A stretch of DNA of 64,000 nt, taken from contig NZ_FNDQ01000010.1 of the NCBI RefSeq assembly GCF_900099675.1, positions 50,917 to 114,916 on the forward strand, given 5' to 3'. The stretch's first letter is position 1. Every line of letters starts with the position of its first letter. Of the stretch, positions 8,317 to 17,393 are shown piece by piece. The stretch is from Myroides phaeus. GTDB taxonomy: Bacteria; Bacteroidota; Bacteroidia; Flavobacteriales; Flavobacteriaceae. A program made the translations under genes and the position numbers. The notes below the pieces were generated by a model, which did no database searches, had not been told where the DNA came from, and saw only the letters and a list, made by a program, of their open reading frames with translations.

Positions 8317-10767
8317 ATGAAAATAGTAAAATTCGGTGGGTCTTCTGTGGCCAATGCCGCCAATATATTGAGATGTATCAACATCGTTAAGAATAAAAAA
8401 TCGCCTGTAATTGTTGTCGTTTCTGCCTTGGGGGGAGTAACGGATTTACTGCAATTAGCTGCTAATCAGGCGTCAAAAAAAGAAGAGGCTTATCACGAAA
8501 ACTATGAGGTTATCGCTCATCGTCACTTGGATATTGTCCGTGAGTTGATTCCTGTAAACCAACAAGCGGGTATTTTAAGTAACGTTTTACGCAAATTAAA
8601 TGAGCTTGAAACACTGCTACAAGGAGTGTTTTACTTAGGAGAATTATCATTGCAAACGAAGGATGTTATCTTGTCTTTTGGAGAGCGTTTATCGTCTTTC
8701 TTAATCGGAGAAGTGTTAATTGCACAAGGAGAAAATTGTTGTTCTGTCAACTGTCGTGAGTTGATCAAAACTAACAACCGCTTTGGTAAGGCAGCTGTTA
8801 ATTTTGATGTAACAAACACAATAATCAGACAGTATTTCGCAAAAAATAATTGTGATTATTACATCGTTCCTGGTTTTGTGGCAGAGTCAGAAGATAAGTT
8901 TATTACAACTTTAGGACGTGGTGGTTCTGACTATACAGCGGCTATTATCGCGGCTGCGTTAGACTTGGAAGAAGTGGAGATTTGGACGGATGTAAGTGGA
9001 ATTTACACAGCTAATCCAAAGATGGTGAAGCAGGCGCAAGTAATTGAGAACATCAACTTCCAAGAGGCAATGGAACTTTCTCATTTTGGAGCTAAAGTAT
9101 TGTATCCATCGGCATTAGAACCTATTTTGCCAAAGAATATTACTATGCTAATCAAAAATACTTTTGACCCTGAAGCCAAAGGAAGTGTAGTAAGCAACAA
9201 AGCACACAATGAGGGGTGTAATCCTATTCGCGGAATTAGTAATATTGATAAGATAGCCCTGCTAACATTAGAAGGACTAGGAATGGTTGGGGTTGTTGGT
9301 ATTGCAAGAAGGTTGTTTGAAGTATTATCTCACAATGAAATAAATGTAATCTTTATTACACAAGCCTCGTCAGAACACTCTATTTGTTTTGCAATTTCGG
9401 AGGGAGAAGCAGTAAAGGCAGAACGCTTAATTAATGAGGTGTTTCAGTTTGAAATACAACAAGGAAAAGTTAAGCCAATCGCAGTAGAGTTTGATTTATC
9501 AATTGTTGCTATTGTTGGTGATAAAATAAAAGGTCATCAAGGATTAAGTGGTAAGATGTTAAGTGTATTAGGACGTAATAATGTCAATATCTGTGCAATT
9601 GCACAAGGGGCTTCTGAGCGTAATATTTCAGTTGTTATTTCTCATAAAGATGTGAAGAAAGCCTTGAATACACTACACGAAGCGTTCTTTGAAGAGGCGG
9701 TAGTTCAGTTGAACTTATTCGTAATGGGTGTTGGAAACGTAGGAGGTAAGTTCTTAGAGCAAATTGAACATCAGTACGCATATCTGAAAAATAACCTGAA
9801 GATTAATGTTCGCGTGGTTGGGATGGCAAATTCTAAGAAGATGTTTTTCAATGAAGAGGGAATTGATTTGACAGACTATAAAGATGATTTAGCAAGTGGA
9901 GTACCTGTAAGCCAAGAGGCATTCTTAGAACAAATCAAAGTGTTGAATATGCGAAATAGTGTTTTTGTTGACAATACAGCAAATACTGAGGTAGCAATGA
10001 CTTATGCATCTTATTTGAGAAATAGTATTGCAGTGGTTACTTGTAATAAAGTGGCGTGTTCTTCTGACTATGCGTACTACAAATTACTGAGAGACTTATC
10101 TCGTAAATACAACGCTCCTTTCTTATATGAAACAAACGTTGGTGCGGGATTACCAATTATAGATACACTGAAAAACTTAGTGGCATCAGGAGATAGAGTG
10201 AAGGAAATTCAAGCTGTACTAAGTGGTAGTTTGAATTTTATCTTTAACAATTTCGATGGGAAGTTGCCTTTTGACCAAATTGTTCATCAAGCACAAGTGG
10301 AAGGATACACTGAGCCTAATCCAAAGATTGATTTAAGTGGAATTGACGTATTGCGCAAGTTGCTTATTTTGATGAGAGAGAGTGGTTATGTCGTAGAGGA
10401 AAAAGACATTGCTGTTGATTCGTTCTTGCCAGAAGCGTGTTTGAAAGCAGAAACAGTAGAGGAGTTTTACCAGTCTATGAAAGACAACGCAGCTCACTTT
10501 GAGGCATTGTACAACAAGGCACAAGAACAAGAAGCGCGTTTGAAGTTTGTGGCTACGTATAAAGACGGAAGTGCTAAAGTAGGTCTACAATTTATCGGTA
10601 AAGAACACCCTTTCTACAATTTGGAAGGAAAAGACAATATTGTGTTGTTCTTTACAGACCGCTATCAAGAGCAACCACTGTTAATCAAAGGTGCCGGAGC
10701 AGGAGCAGCAGTTACTGCTTCAGGAATTTTTGCGGATGTAATACGAATTGGAAATAAATTGAATTAG
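8317..10767 (+). CDS. thrA: Bifunctional aspartokinase / homoserine dehydrogenase I
   Basis: 816 aa, close to the E. coli ThrA length of 820. It catalyses the first step (aspartate phosphorylation) and third step (aspartate semialdehyde reduction to homoserine) of threonine synthesis. Visible parts are the aspartokinase domain from residue 1 (KFGGSS at 4-9, TTLGRGGSDYTAA), two central ACT-type regulatory domains (LEGLGMVGVVGIARRLFEVL; FDLSIVAIVGDKI) and a homoserine dehydrogenase from about 465 (VMGVGNVGGKFLEQI nucleotide-binding loop; ETNVGAGLPIIDTL; LSGSLNFIFN). I place the start at ATG 8317 (MKIVKFGGSS). An upstream in-frame extension to 8239 lacks family similarity. It is first in the thrABC operon, with thrB 2 bases downstream. 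Confidence 0.97.
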   Translation: MKIVKFGGSSVANAANILRCINIVKNKKSPVIVVVSALGGVTDLLQLAANQASKKEEAYHENYEVIAHRHLDIVRELIPVNQQAGILSNVLRKLNELETLLQGVFYLGELSLQTKDVILSFGERLSSFLIGEVLIAQGENCCSVNCRELIKTNNRFGKAAVNFDVTNTIIRQYFAKNNCDYYIVPGFVAESEDKFITTLGRGGSDYTAAIIAAALDLEEVEIWTDVSGIYTANPKMVKQAQVIENINFQEAMELSHFGAKVLYPSALEPILPKNITMLIKNTFDPEAKGSVVSNKAHNEGCNPIRGISNIDKIALLTLEGLGMVGVVGIARRLFEVLSHNEINVIFITQASSEHSICFAISEGEAVKAERLINEVFQFEIQQGKVKPIAVEFDLSIVAIVGDKIKGHQGLSGKMLSVLGRNNVNICAIAQGASERNISVVISHKDVKKALNTLHEAFFEEAVVQLNLFVMGVGNVGGKFLEQIEHQYAYLKNNLKINVRVVGMANSKKMFFNEEGIDLTDYKDDLASGVPVSQEAFLEQIKVLNMRNSVFVDNTANTEVAMTYASYLRNSIAVVTCNKVACSSDYAYYKLLRDLSRKYNAPFLYETNVGAGLPIIDTLKNLVASGDRVKEIQAVLSGSLNFIFNNFDGKLPFDQIVHQAQVEGYTEPNPKIDLSGIDVLRKLLILMRESGYVVEEKDIAVDSFLPEACLKAETVEEFYQSMKDNAAHFEALYNKAQEQEARLKFVATYKDGSAKVGLQFIGKEHPFYNLEGKDNIVLFFTDRYQEQPLLIKGAGAGAAVTASGIFADVIRIGNKLN

Positions 10768-10769
10768 TT

Positions 10770-11693
10770 ATGGAAGTTATAAAAATATTTTGTCCAGCTA
10801 CAATCGCCAACTTATCTTGTGGATTTGATGTGTTAGGAGTATGCTTGGACAGCGTTGGAGATGAAATGATTATTGAAAAACGCGCAGAAAAAGGAATTAG
10901 AATTAAAGAAATAATCGGAGCTGATTTACCCTTGGCGGTTGAGGAAAACGTAGCTGGTGTAGCAGGATTAGCTTTGTTGGAAAAGTTGCAACCTGACTTT
11001 GGTTTTGATATCACAATCTATAAAAATATAAAGGCAGGAAGTGGTATCGGAAGTAGTGCTGCAAGTGCTGCTGGTGCGGTTTACGGAATAAACGCTTTGT
11101 GTGGTTATCCGTTGACTAATCTTGAATTGATTGAATATGCAATGCAAGGAGAAGCATTGGCAAGTGGTGCCGCACACGCAGATAATGTTGCCCCTGCTTT
11201 GTTAGGTGGTTTCGCATTCATCCGCAGTTACGAACCATTAGATATCATAGCAATTGAAGCTCCTGAGGAGTTGTATGCTACTGTGATTCACCCGCAAATT
11301 GAGTTAAAGACAAAAGATTCTCGATCTGTGTTAAAGCAAACTGTGCCTTTGAGAAAAGCAGTGGCGCAATGTGGAAACCTTGGGGGACTTGTCAGTGGGT
11401 TGTTTTTAAAGGATTATGAGCTTATTGGTCGTTCTTTACACGATGAGTTTGTAGAACCAATGCGTTCATTGCTTATTCCAAATTTTGACAAGTTGAAACA
11501 AGCAGCTTATGACAATGGTGCTTTAGGAGGTGGTATTTCAGGTGCCGGACCATCAATGTTTGCCTTGTCAAGAGGTAGAGAAGTTGCAGAGCGAGTGGCA
11601 GCGGCGATGAAAGAAGTAGTTGCTAATGCTGATTATGAGAATGAAATACATATTTCGGCTATTAATCCAATGGGCATAAAAGAATTGAAATGA
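10770..11693 (+). CDS. thrB: Homoserine kinase
   Basis: 307 aa, GHMP kinase superfamily. It phosphorylates homoserine to O-phosphohomoserine, the substrate of ThrC. The N-terminal FCPATIANLSCGFDVLG is the homoserine-kinase signature, the ATP loop GSGIGSSAASAAGAVYGIN lies at about residues 90-108, and the C-terminal GALGGGISGAGPSMFAL is GHMP motif 3. The ATG is 2 bases after the thrA stop and the gene overlaps thrC by 4 bases (ATGA), indicating translational coupling. Confidence 0.97.
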   Translation: MEVIKIFCPATIANLSCGFDVLGVCLDSVGDEMIIEKRAEKGIRIKEIIGADLPLAVEENVAGVAGLALLEKLQPDFGFDITIYKNIKAGSGIGSSAASAAGAVYGINALCGYPLTNLELIEYAMQGEALASGAAHADNVAPALLGGFAFIRSYEPLDIIAIEAPEELYATVIHPQIELKTKDSRSVLKQTVPLRKAVAQCGNLGGLVSGLFLKDYELIGRSLHDEFVEPMRSLLIPNFDKLKQAAYDNGALGGGISGAGPSMFALSRGREVAERVAAAMKEVVANADYENEIHISAINPMGIKELK

Positions 11694-12979
11694 GATATTA
11701 CAGCATAACAAATCCAGAATTGCAAGCGTCTTTTAAAGAAGCTGCAATCAGTGGAATAGCTCCTGATAGAGGATTGTATTTTCCAATGGAAATTCCAAAG
11801 TTAGACAAGGAGTTTATCGACAATATAGAAAATTATAGTAATCACGAAATAGCTTACAAAGTTATCAAGCCTTTTGTAGGAGATGAGATGAGTGATGAAG
11901 TGCTGAAGCAAGTGGTAGCAGAAACGTTGTGTTTCGACTTTCCAATTGTTGAAGTAGAAGAAGATGTTGCAAGTTTGGAGTTATACCACGGTCCAACTTT
12001 AGCATTTAAAGATGTTGGAGCACGTTTTATGTCGCGTTGTTTACAAGCCTTTACGAAAGAAGAAAACAAGAATATTACAGTATTAGTGGCAACTTCTGGT
12101 GACACAGGAGGGGCTGTAGCTAATGGTTTTTACGGAGTGAATGGGGTTGAGGTTGTTATCCTTTATCCTTCTGGAAAGGTGAGTAGTATTCAAGAAAAGC
12201 AGTTGACTACATTAGGAGGGAATATCCGCGCTGTGGAGGTTAATGGTAGTTTTGACGATTGTCAGGAGATGGTTAAAACAGCTTTCTTAGACCAAGAGTT
12301 GAAAGATTGTAATTTAACTTCTGCCAATTCGATTAACGTGGCGCGTTGGTTGCCACAGATGTTTTACTATTTCTTTGCTTATAAAGCATTGAAAGGCAAA
12401 GGAAAACCGATAGTGGTTACTGTGCCAAGTGGTAATTTTGGTAATATCTGTGCGGGAATGTTAGCACAGCGAATGGGCTTGCCAATAGCACATTTTGTGG
12501 CGGCTACAAATAGTAATGATACAGTGCCTCGTTTTATGAAAACGCAGGATTACAAGCCAAATAAAACACAAGAGACAATTTCAAATGCAATGGATGTAAG
12601 TAATCCGAGCAACTTTATTAGAATATTTGAGATGTTTGAAAGGCAATATGGAAGCTTATCTAACGTTTTCTCTTCATATTCTTTTGATGATATGCAGACA
12701 AAAGCTACGTTGAAAAAGGTATATGAAGAGCGAGAGTACTTATTAGATCCTCACGGAGCTGTAGGGTATTTAGGACTAACACAGTTTATGGTGCAACACA
12801 AAGGATATACAGGGGTGTTTTTAGAAACTGCTCATCCTGTAAAATTCCCTGAAAGCATTGAGCAAACATTGGGTATTGAAATTCCTGTTCCAGAGGCTCT
12901 AAAACCGTTAATGACAAAAGAAAAACAATCAGTTGTCATCAACACATACAATGATTTAAAGCAATACTTGTTAGAGTAG
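11690..12979 (+). CDS. thrC: Threonine synthase
   Basis: 429 aa, PLP-dependent. It converts O-phosphohomoserine to threonine, the last step of the pathway. The PLP lysine is in LAFKDVGARF (about residue 107), followed by VLVATSGDTGGAVANGF, and VTVPSGNFGNICAG forms the phosphate-binding region. The length and the N-terminal MRYYSITNP start fit the longer ThrC class. It overlaps thrB by 4 bases and is followed by a strong terminator, closing the operon. Confidence 0.97.
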   Translation: MRYYSITNPELQASFKEAAISGIAPDRGLYFPMEIPKLDKEFIDNIENYSNHEIAYKVIKPFVGDEMSDEVLKQVVAETLCFDFPIVEVEEDVASLELYHGPTLAFKDVGARFMSRCLQAFTKEENKNITVLVATSGDTGGAVANGFYGVNGVEVVILYPSGKVSSIQEKQLTTLGGNIRAVEVNGSFDDCQEMVKTAFLDQELKDCNLTSANSINVARWLPQMFYYFFAYKALKGKGKPIVVTVPSGNFGNICAGMLAQRMGLPIAHFVAATNSNDTVPRFMKTQDYKPNKTQETISNAMDVSNPSNFIRIFEMFERQYGSLSNVFSSYSFDDMQTKATLKKVYEEREYLLDPHGAVGYLGLTQFMVQHKGYTGVFLETAHPVKFPESIEQTLGIEIPVPEALKPLMTKEKQSVVINTYNDLKQYLLE

Positions 12980-13006
12980 ATTTCAGAATAAACATTTTTT
13001 AGCAGT

Positions 13007-13037
13007 AAAAAAGGGCGAAGTAATTCGCCCTTTTTTT
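13007..13037 (+). terminator. Intrinsic terminator of thrABC
   Basis: AAAAAAGGGCGAA pairs with TTCGCCCTTTTTT around a GTAA tetraloop and a long T run follows. Confidence 0.92.
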
Positions 13038-13098
13038 GTTTTAAGGAATTCTACAACGTTGTAGTGTATCGTATTTCTTATCAAGGCTCTCTTTTTTC

Positions 13099-13291
13099 AA
13101 GCTTATATGGCGTTGCATTGCATCTTACGTAGGGGTAGACCTATGTGTCTACCCCATATTAATTATATATAATTAATCATAGCTATGTTTGTAAACAACA
13201 GGGGGCGAACACATGGGTTCGCCCGTACGGCGAGTAATTACGTCGCAATGCAAGTGTTAAATCATTCTTTTTTAGACTTCTCTATTTTTTT
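13099..13291. repeat. REP-like unit 1 (two hairpins, 193 bp)
   Basis: The left hairpin GGGGTAGAC-CTATGT-GTCTACCCC lies at 13132-13155 and the right hairpin GGGCGAAC-ACATGG-GTTCGCCC at 13203-13224. Between them is a perfect 20-bp palindrome of A and T at 13158-13177. The outer parts read GGCGTTGCATTGCATC on the left and CGTCGCAATGCAAG on the right. The unit repeats in tandem with a 193-bp step. Confidence 0.9.
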
Positions 13292-13482
13292 AAGCTTATA
13301 TGGCGTTGCATTGCATCTTACGTAGGGGTAGACCTATGTGTCTACCCCATATTAATTATATATAATTAATCATAGCTATGTTTGTAAACAACAGGGGGCG
13401 AACACATTGGTTCGCCCGTACGGCGTGTAAGTACGTCGCAAAGCAAGTGTTAAAGTATTTCTTTTCAGACTTCTCTTTTTTC
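13292..13482. repeat. REP-like unit 2 (two hairpins, 191 bp)
   Basis: A near-identical copy of unit 1: left hairpin at 13325-13348, AT palindrome after it, and right hairpin at 13396-13417 with loop ACATTG instead of ACATGG. Differences are a few point changes, such as GTGTAAGT for GAGTAATT near the right end. Confidence 0.9.
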
Positions 13483-14354
13483 AAGCTTATATGACGTTGC
13501 ATTGCATCTTACGTAGGGGTAGACCTATGTGTCTACCCCATATTAATTATATTTAATTAATCGTAAATAGTTTATTTAAAAACGATACGATGTGTTGGTA
13601 TATGGCATCAATTGTACAGTAAATAAATATGTTGTAATCTAAGTATAAACGGTAAGATATTTGTGCACAGAAACATACTAAATAATAATATAATATGCAC
13701 CGACCATCAAGACGTTCTATACGCTTAAAAGGATATGACTATTCTCAAGAAGGCTTGTATTTTATTACAATATGTTGCAAAGACAATAAATCAAGGTTTG
13801 GTTATATTTTTAATGATGAAATGATTTTAAATGAAGCAGGGAAAATGGTTGAAGAAAGGTACAAAGCATTGGAAAGTAAGTTTCCAAATATTAGATGTGA
13901 TGAAATGGTTGTAATGCCAAATCATTTTCACTGTATTATAGAGATTATTAATTCAGATAAGGAAGAGTGGAGAGTGAATGTATCAATCTGTAAGATTGTT
14001 CAATGGTTTAAAACAATGACAACAAATGAATATATAAAAGGGGTAAGGAACTTGGGATGGAAACGTTTTGATAAACAATTATGGCAAAGAAATTATTATG
14101 AACATGTAATACGTACCTATCAATCTTACTGTATTATTTCGAATTATATACTATGTAATCCTGAAAGATGGTTGAAAGATAAATATAATAATGAATACTA
14201 TGATTATTAATTGATTATGTTTTATTTAGAGAAGACTTATATTTCAAATTAGAATTAGTTGCTTATAATAAAGATAGTGTATGGTTGTTTGTAAACAACA
14301 GGGGGCGAACACATAGGTTCGCCCGTACGGCGTGTAAGTGCGTCGCAAAGCAAA
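13483..14354. mobile_element. RAYT-containing element flanked by left and right REP hairpins
   Basis: The third unit begins like the other two (left hairpin 13516-13539, AT-rich palindrome to about 13562) and then diverges. An IS200-like/REP-associated transposase gene occupies 13695-14210. The right half of the unit then resumes, with GTTTGTAAACAACA and the right hairpin at 14303-14324, ending CGTCGCAAAGCAA. So the transposase gene sits exactly between the two hairpin ends that lie about 50 bp apart in units 1 and 2. The simplest reading is that this is the full element and the two short units are internally deleted, non-autonomous copies. Insertion of the gene into a third unit is the alternative. 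Confidence 0.75.
13695..14210 (+). CDS. REP-associated tyrosine transposase (RAYT, IS200-like Y1)
   Basis: 171 aa, single-strand HUH transposase family. The N-terminal segment RPSRRSIRLKGYDYSQEGLY followed by FITICCKD is typical of the group. The HUH motif is PNHFH (His 77 and 79) and the catalytic Tyr is in RNYYEHVIR (134 or 135), with CNPERW near the C-terminus as in other RAYT proteins. It should nick and move single-stranded DNA by recognising hairpins, here most likely the GGGGTAGAC and GGGCGAAC hairpins on both sides. All catalytic residues are present, so it may be active. Confidence 0.9.
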   Translation: MHRPSRRSIRLKGYDYSQEGLYFITICCKDNKSRFGYIFNDEMILNEAGKMVEERYKALESKFPNIRCDEMVVMPNHFHCIIEIINSDKEEWRVNVSICKIVQWFKTMTTNEYIKGVRNLGWKRFDKQLWQRNYYEHVIRTYQSYCIISNYILCNPERWLKDKYNNEYYDY

Positions 14355-14436
14355 TTTAAAAACATCTCCAAAACATTTTAATAATACATTTCTATTCAAA
14401 ACCTTCCTTTTTCCTATATTCGCGAAAACGATATAT

Positions 14437-15504
14437 ATGATTACAGCAGACTTCTCAGATTTAGGGTTTACCTTTTGTGGTAAAGAATTATCTTTTCCTT
14501 TTCACATTGACGAATTACACGCATTATTAGGTAACTCCGAATTAATTAAAGGGGAGTACAACGATGTATATATATGGAATTTTTTAGGTATTCGAGCCTT
14601 TTCAAAAATTGACCAATTGGTGGATGCATTAGAATTAACTTGTCAAATAGATGACTACGAAGGCGCTATTCAATCTACATTTGCAGGACAATTGAGTATG
14701 AAAGGTGAGGCAGACCCCGTAAAATACTATAACGAACACACAGCAGAACGCGTTAAATTGTGGGACACTGACACTTCAGGTGCTTTCGTATTTAATGATA
14801 CTTCAGTTTGGTACAGCTTGCGCGATGGATATTTGTATGCACTAAGTATTCAACAATACGTGAAAGAAGAAGTAGCAGTAGTTGACGTATTGCCAATGGC
14901 TGAGGGATATGAGTATTTACAAGCAGTTTGGAGCGATTGGTTGACGGGGATCAGCAAGGTGGTGAAGAGTGATAATAAATACTATAACCTAACACATGGC
15001 ATCACAAAAGAGCAGTTTGACCAAGTAAGCGAAGAACTGGAAGGAGTTGTGTTACCTGCGGTTTTAGTAAACTTTTACAAAGCGAATAATGTAAAGTGGA
15101 ATGCAGTTACTTCAGCGTTTAGCCTACATGCAAATGGATGGGATTACGACTTACTGCCATTTGACCGTATTGGTGATGCATGGGAAAATGTGAACGGACT
15201 ATTTGACGATGAGGATGTAGACGCAGACCTATTAACTAAATACTCTGATAAAGTTAAAGCCACAGGATATGCTAATCCGAAGTGGATTCCGTTTGCAGAA
15301 GGTCGCAATGGTGATTTCCTTTTAATAGACACCGATCCGTCTGACAAAGGCGATTACGGACAAATAGTTGAACTACAAAACGAAGCGTGGGAACGTACGG
15401 TAGTTGCTGGTTCTTTAGAAGAATTGATTTACAGAGAAATAGGCTCACTCGAACAAGGAGGAACAGAAAAGTATATGTTTATCGTAGAACACGGTGCTTT
15501 TTAG
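14437..15504 (+). CDS. SMI1/KNR4 (SUKH) domain protein, two-domain
   Basis: 355 aa. The N-terminal about 130 residues (FSDLGFTFCGKELSFPFHID) form a separate domain I do not firmly recognise. The C-terminal part from about 190 matches the SMI1/KNR4 fold: VVLPAVLVNFYKANN, LLPFDRIGDAWEN, then WIPFAEGRNGDFLLIDTDPS. SUKH proteins often act as immunity partners of secreted toxins, but no toxin gene is adjacent. I place the start at ATG 14437; the longer GTG 14338 version would begin inside the right REP unit. There is a TATATTCG box about 20 bases before the ATG. Confidence 0.75.
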   Translation: MITADFSDLGFTFCGKELSFPFHIDELHALLGNSELIKGEYNDVYIWNFLGIRAFSKIDQLVDALELTCQIDDYEGAIQSTFAGQLSMKGEADPVKYYNEHTAERVKLWDTDTSGAFVFNDTSVWYSLRDGYLYALSIQQYVKEEVAVVDVLPMAEGYEYLQAVWSDWLTGISKVVKSDNKYYNLTHGITKEQFDQVSEELEGVVLPAVLVNFYKANNVKWNAVTSAFSLHANGWDYDLLPFDRIGDAWENVNGLFDDEDVDADLLTKYSDKVKATGYANPKWIPFAEGRNGDFLLIDTDPSDKGDYGQIVELQNEAWERTVVAGSLEELIYREIGSLEQGGTEKYMFIVEHGAF

Positions 15505-15595
15505 AGATTAGAAGTCGTTTCTTAATATTCTTACCATTTATCGACTGCTATTGAAATAAATTGGGTAATTTTAGAATTACACCAATAGATTACTT

Positions 15596-15997
15596 ATGCC
15601 TACTACTATTCACAAAGGGCGATATACTAACAATAGTGATATCATCTGCACATTTGACGGAAAAAATATCTATAAAGGCCGTTATAACAATATGAGCGAT
15701 CAGCTTTTTTTGTTTGATGGGAAACATATTTACAAAGGGCGTTATACCAATATGAGTGATGTACTCTATACGTATGACGGAAAGCATCTTTATAAAGGAA
15801 GATATACCAATATGAGTGATATTTTGTACACTTTTGATGGGAAGCATATTTACAAAGGACGCTATACGAATATGAGTGATATTCTCTATACTTTTGATGG
15901 GAAACACCTCTATAAAGGAAGATATACCAATAGTAGTGATATTTTATATACAGTAGATGGCAGTTTTCCAATGCCACTTTGGATAGTAGTGATTTAG
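15596..15997 (+). CDS. Six-repeat protein, probable 4-fold beta-flower type
   Basis: 133 aa made almost entirely of six tandem 20-residue repeats (residues 7-126) with consensus KGRYTNxSDILYTFDGKHIY. Repeats 3-5 are nearly identical. Each unit predicts two short strands joined by Asn-Met-Ser-Asp and Asp-Gly-Lys turns. The xFDGKxIYKGRY pattern recalls the 4-fold beta-flower domain found in bacterial proteins of unknown role; that match is from memory and not certain. There is no signal peptide. The C-terminus (SFPMPLWIVVI) is hydrophobic. The gene lies 92 bases after the SUKH gene and 28 bases before the WYL regulator gene, so it may share transcription with the latter. Confidence 0.7.
   Translation: MPTTIHKGRYTNNSDIICTFDGKNIYKGRYNNMSDQLFLFDGKHIYKGRYTNMSDVLYTYDGKHLYKGRYTNMSDILYTFDGKHIYKGRYTNMSDILYTFDGKHLYKGRYTNSSDILYTVDGSFPMPLWIVVI
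15614..15973 (+). repeat. 60-bp coding tandem repeat, six copies
   Basis: The DNA beneath the 20-residue repeats has a 60-bp period. Units 3 to 5 differ mainly at synonymous positions, which indicates duplication followed by selection on the protein. The period keeps the frame, so copy number could change without breaking the gene. Confidence 0.8.
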
Positions 15998-16024
15998 CAT
16001 AACAACCTTACAAAATATAAATAA

Positions 16025-16921
16025 ATGACAACAGACCAATTTCAGGCAATTATTCTGCTTTTGGACAATCTATTCTTAAGCCCTAAGAAGTATTCACGCA
16101 CTTCATTTGCTGACGCTTTAGAGGATAAAGGATTACCTTTTAAACCAAGTTTTATCACTAAAGTACTGAGTAAAACCCGCGATTTAGGAATCAATATCGT
16201 ACACAGTCATCTTGAAGGATGTTATCAGTTAGACACAGATGACAACCAAGAAGAAATGCTGTTGAACTACCAAAATATAAAGAATATCATTAGTTTGGAA
16301 CAATTTAGCCAAAAGGTATTAGACGATCCTATTTTATTTCGCTATGTACAGTTTGGACATCGCGTTAGAGGGAAAGGCTATGCCTATTTGCCCCTTTGTT
16401 TGGAGGCAATTTTGACCAAGCGAAAATTGCAAATTGTCTATGAATCGTTTAAAGATGACAAACCGACTACTTATATAATAGAACCATTATTTGTCAAGGA
16501 ATATCTCAATCGTTGGTACATAATTACAAGAACGTTAGTCAATCGTGATCACAATATTTTTGCTTTAGACCGCATTCACGATTTAGAGATAACTCAAAAG
16601 GAGTTTACACTGACAGAAGTAGATAGTTTTGCGATGTTTGACAATACGATTGGTATTGACCAACGCGGAGAAATTAGCTATGTGCGCTTGAAGTGTGACC
16701 AAAGTGCAATTAACTACATACGCACCTTGCCTTGGCACGACTCGTTCAAAGAGGAAGAAATAACCGCTGACTATATGATATTCTCTATCACAGTTAGGTT
16801 AAATCACGAATTAGAAAGTTTACTCATTTCGTACGGAAGCGCAATTGAAGTGTTAGAACCTGTAGAGTTGCGCACCAACATCAAAAATAAACTGCAAAAA
16901 GCCTTAAATAAGTACGTTTAG
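16025..16921 (+). CDS. WYL domain-containing transcriptional regulator
   Basis: 298 aa. The N-terminal about 90 residues form a degenerate helix-turn-helix region (YSRTSFADALEDKGLPFKPS then ITKVLSKTRDLG). The WYL domain is at about 130-200, with LTKRKLQIVYESF and EPLFVKEYLNRWYIITRT. The usual Trp-Tyr-Leu is Trp-Tyr-Ile here. A C-terminal WCX-like extension (residues 210-298) completes the YafY-like layout. WYL regulators often sit in phage-defence or accessory islands and sense nucleic acids or nucleotides. The closeness to the beta-flower gene and the defence genes 4 kb downstream fits that, but a target is not evident. Confidence 0.85.
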   Translation: MTTDQFQAIILLLDNLFLSPKKYSRTSFADALEDKGLPFKPSFITKVLSKTRDLGINIVHSHLEGCYQLDTDDNQEEMLLNYQNIKNIISLEQFSQKVLDDPILFRYVQFGHRVRGKGYAYLPLCLEAILTKRKLQIVYESFKDDKPTTYIIEPLFVKEYLNRWYIITRTLVNRDHNIFALDRIHDLEITQKEFTLTEVDSFAMFDNTIGIDQRGEISYVRLKCDQSAINYIRTLPWHDSFKEEEITADYMIFSITVRLNHELESLLISYGSAIEVLEPVELRTNIKNKLQKALNKYV

Positions 16922-17025
16922 TTATAGATGTTTCGCTTTGCAACATTGACTGTATTATTTTAGAAATGTGAGAGAAACGGAGTTGTTTTCTCTATGGAAA
17001 TTATAAACAATTGAAGCAGTTAATT

Positions 17026-17364
17026 ATGAGTAATACAGCATTAAACCAGAAGCGTACAAAAACAATAGTAGAGAGTAAATACTTTGCAACAAAGCAAGCG
17101 TTTGAAAGTTGTTGTTATGTTGTGCAAAAGCGTGTAGAGAACGGAACTATAAGCGTTGGGGGTATTGATCTTGCGGCATTTTTGAAAAAAATAAAAGCCT
17201 TGCATTCTACACTTGAGTTTAGCGACAGTAAATCACCAAAAGCTATTTTAGTAGATAGAATGACGTTTTACACTGCTTTAGACGCGCCACACAATCCAGA
17301 TGTACAAGCAATTGTATTTTTATACGAAAATGAAGACAAAACTTACTATATAGCGTTTGAATAA
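17026..17364 (+). CDS. Hypothetical protein, 112 aa
   Basis: I do not recognise this family. I use ATG 17026 (MSNTALNQKRTK) over an in-frame TTG 15 bases upstream. The protein is soluble and lysine-rich with no signal peptide. Its middle (SVGGIDLAAFLKKIKALHST) looks helical and its end (AIVFLYENEDKTYYIAFE) looks like a beta hairpin. It is 105 bases after the WYL gene and 29 bases before the hydrolase gene, so it is probably co-transcribed with the latter. Confidence 0.6.
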   Translation: MSNTALNQKRTKTIVESKYFATKQAFESCCYVVQKRVENGTISVGGIDLAAFLKKIKALHSTLEFSDSKSPKAILVDRMTFYTALDAPHNPDVQAIVFLYENEDKTYYIAFE

Positions 17365-17393
17365 ACATAGAATAACACAATAAAAGAAAAGAA

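Noticed and set aside
14338..14436. GTG start extending the first SUKH protein by 33 residues
   Set aside because: The extension is translated from the right end of the REP unit and is unlike the protein family. ATG 14437 follows a promoter-like box.
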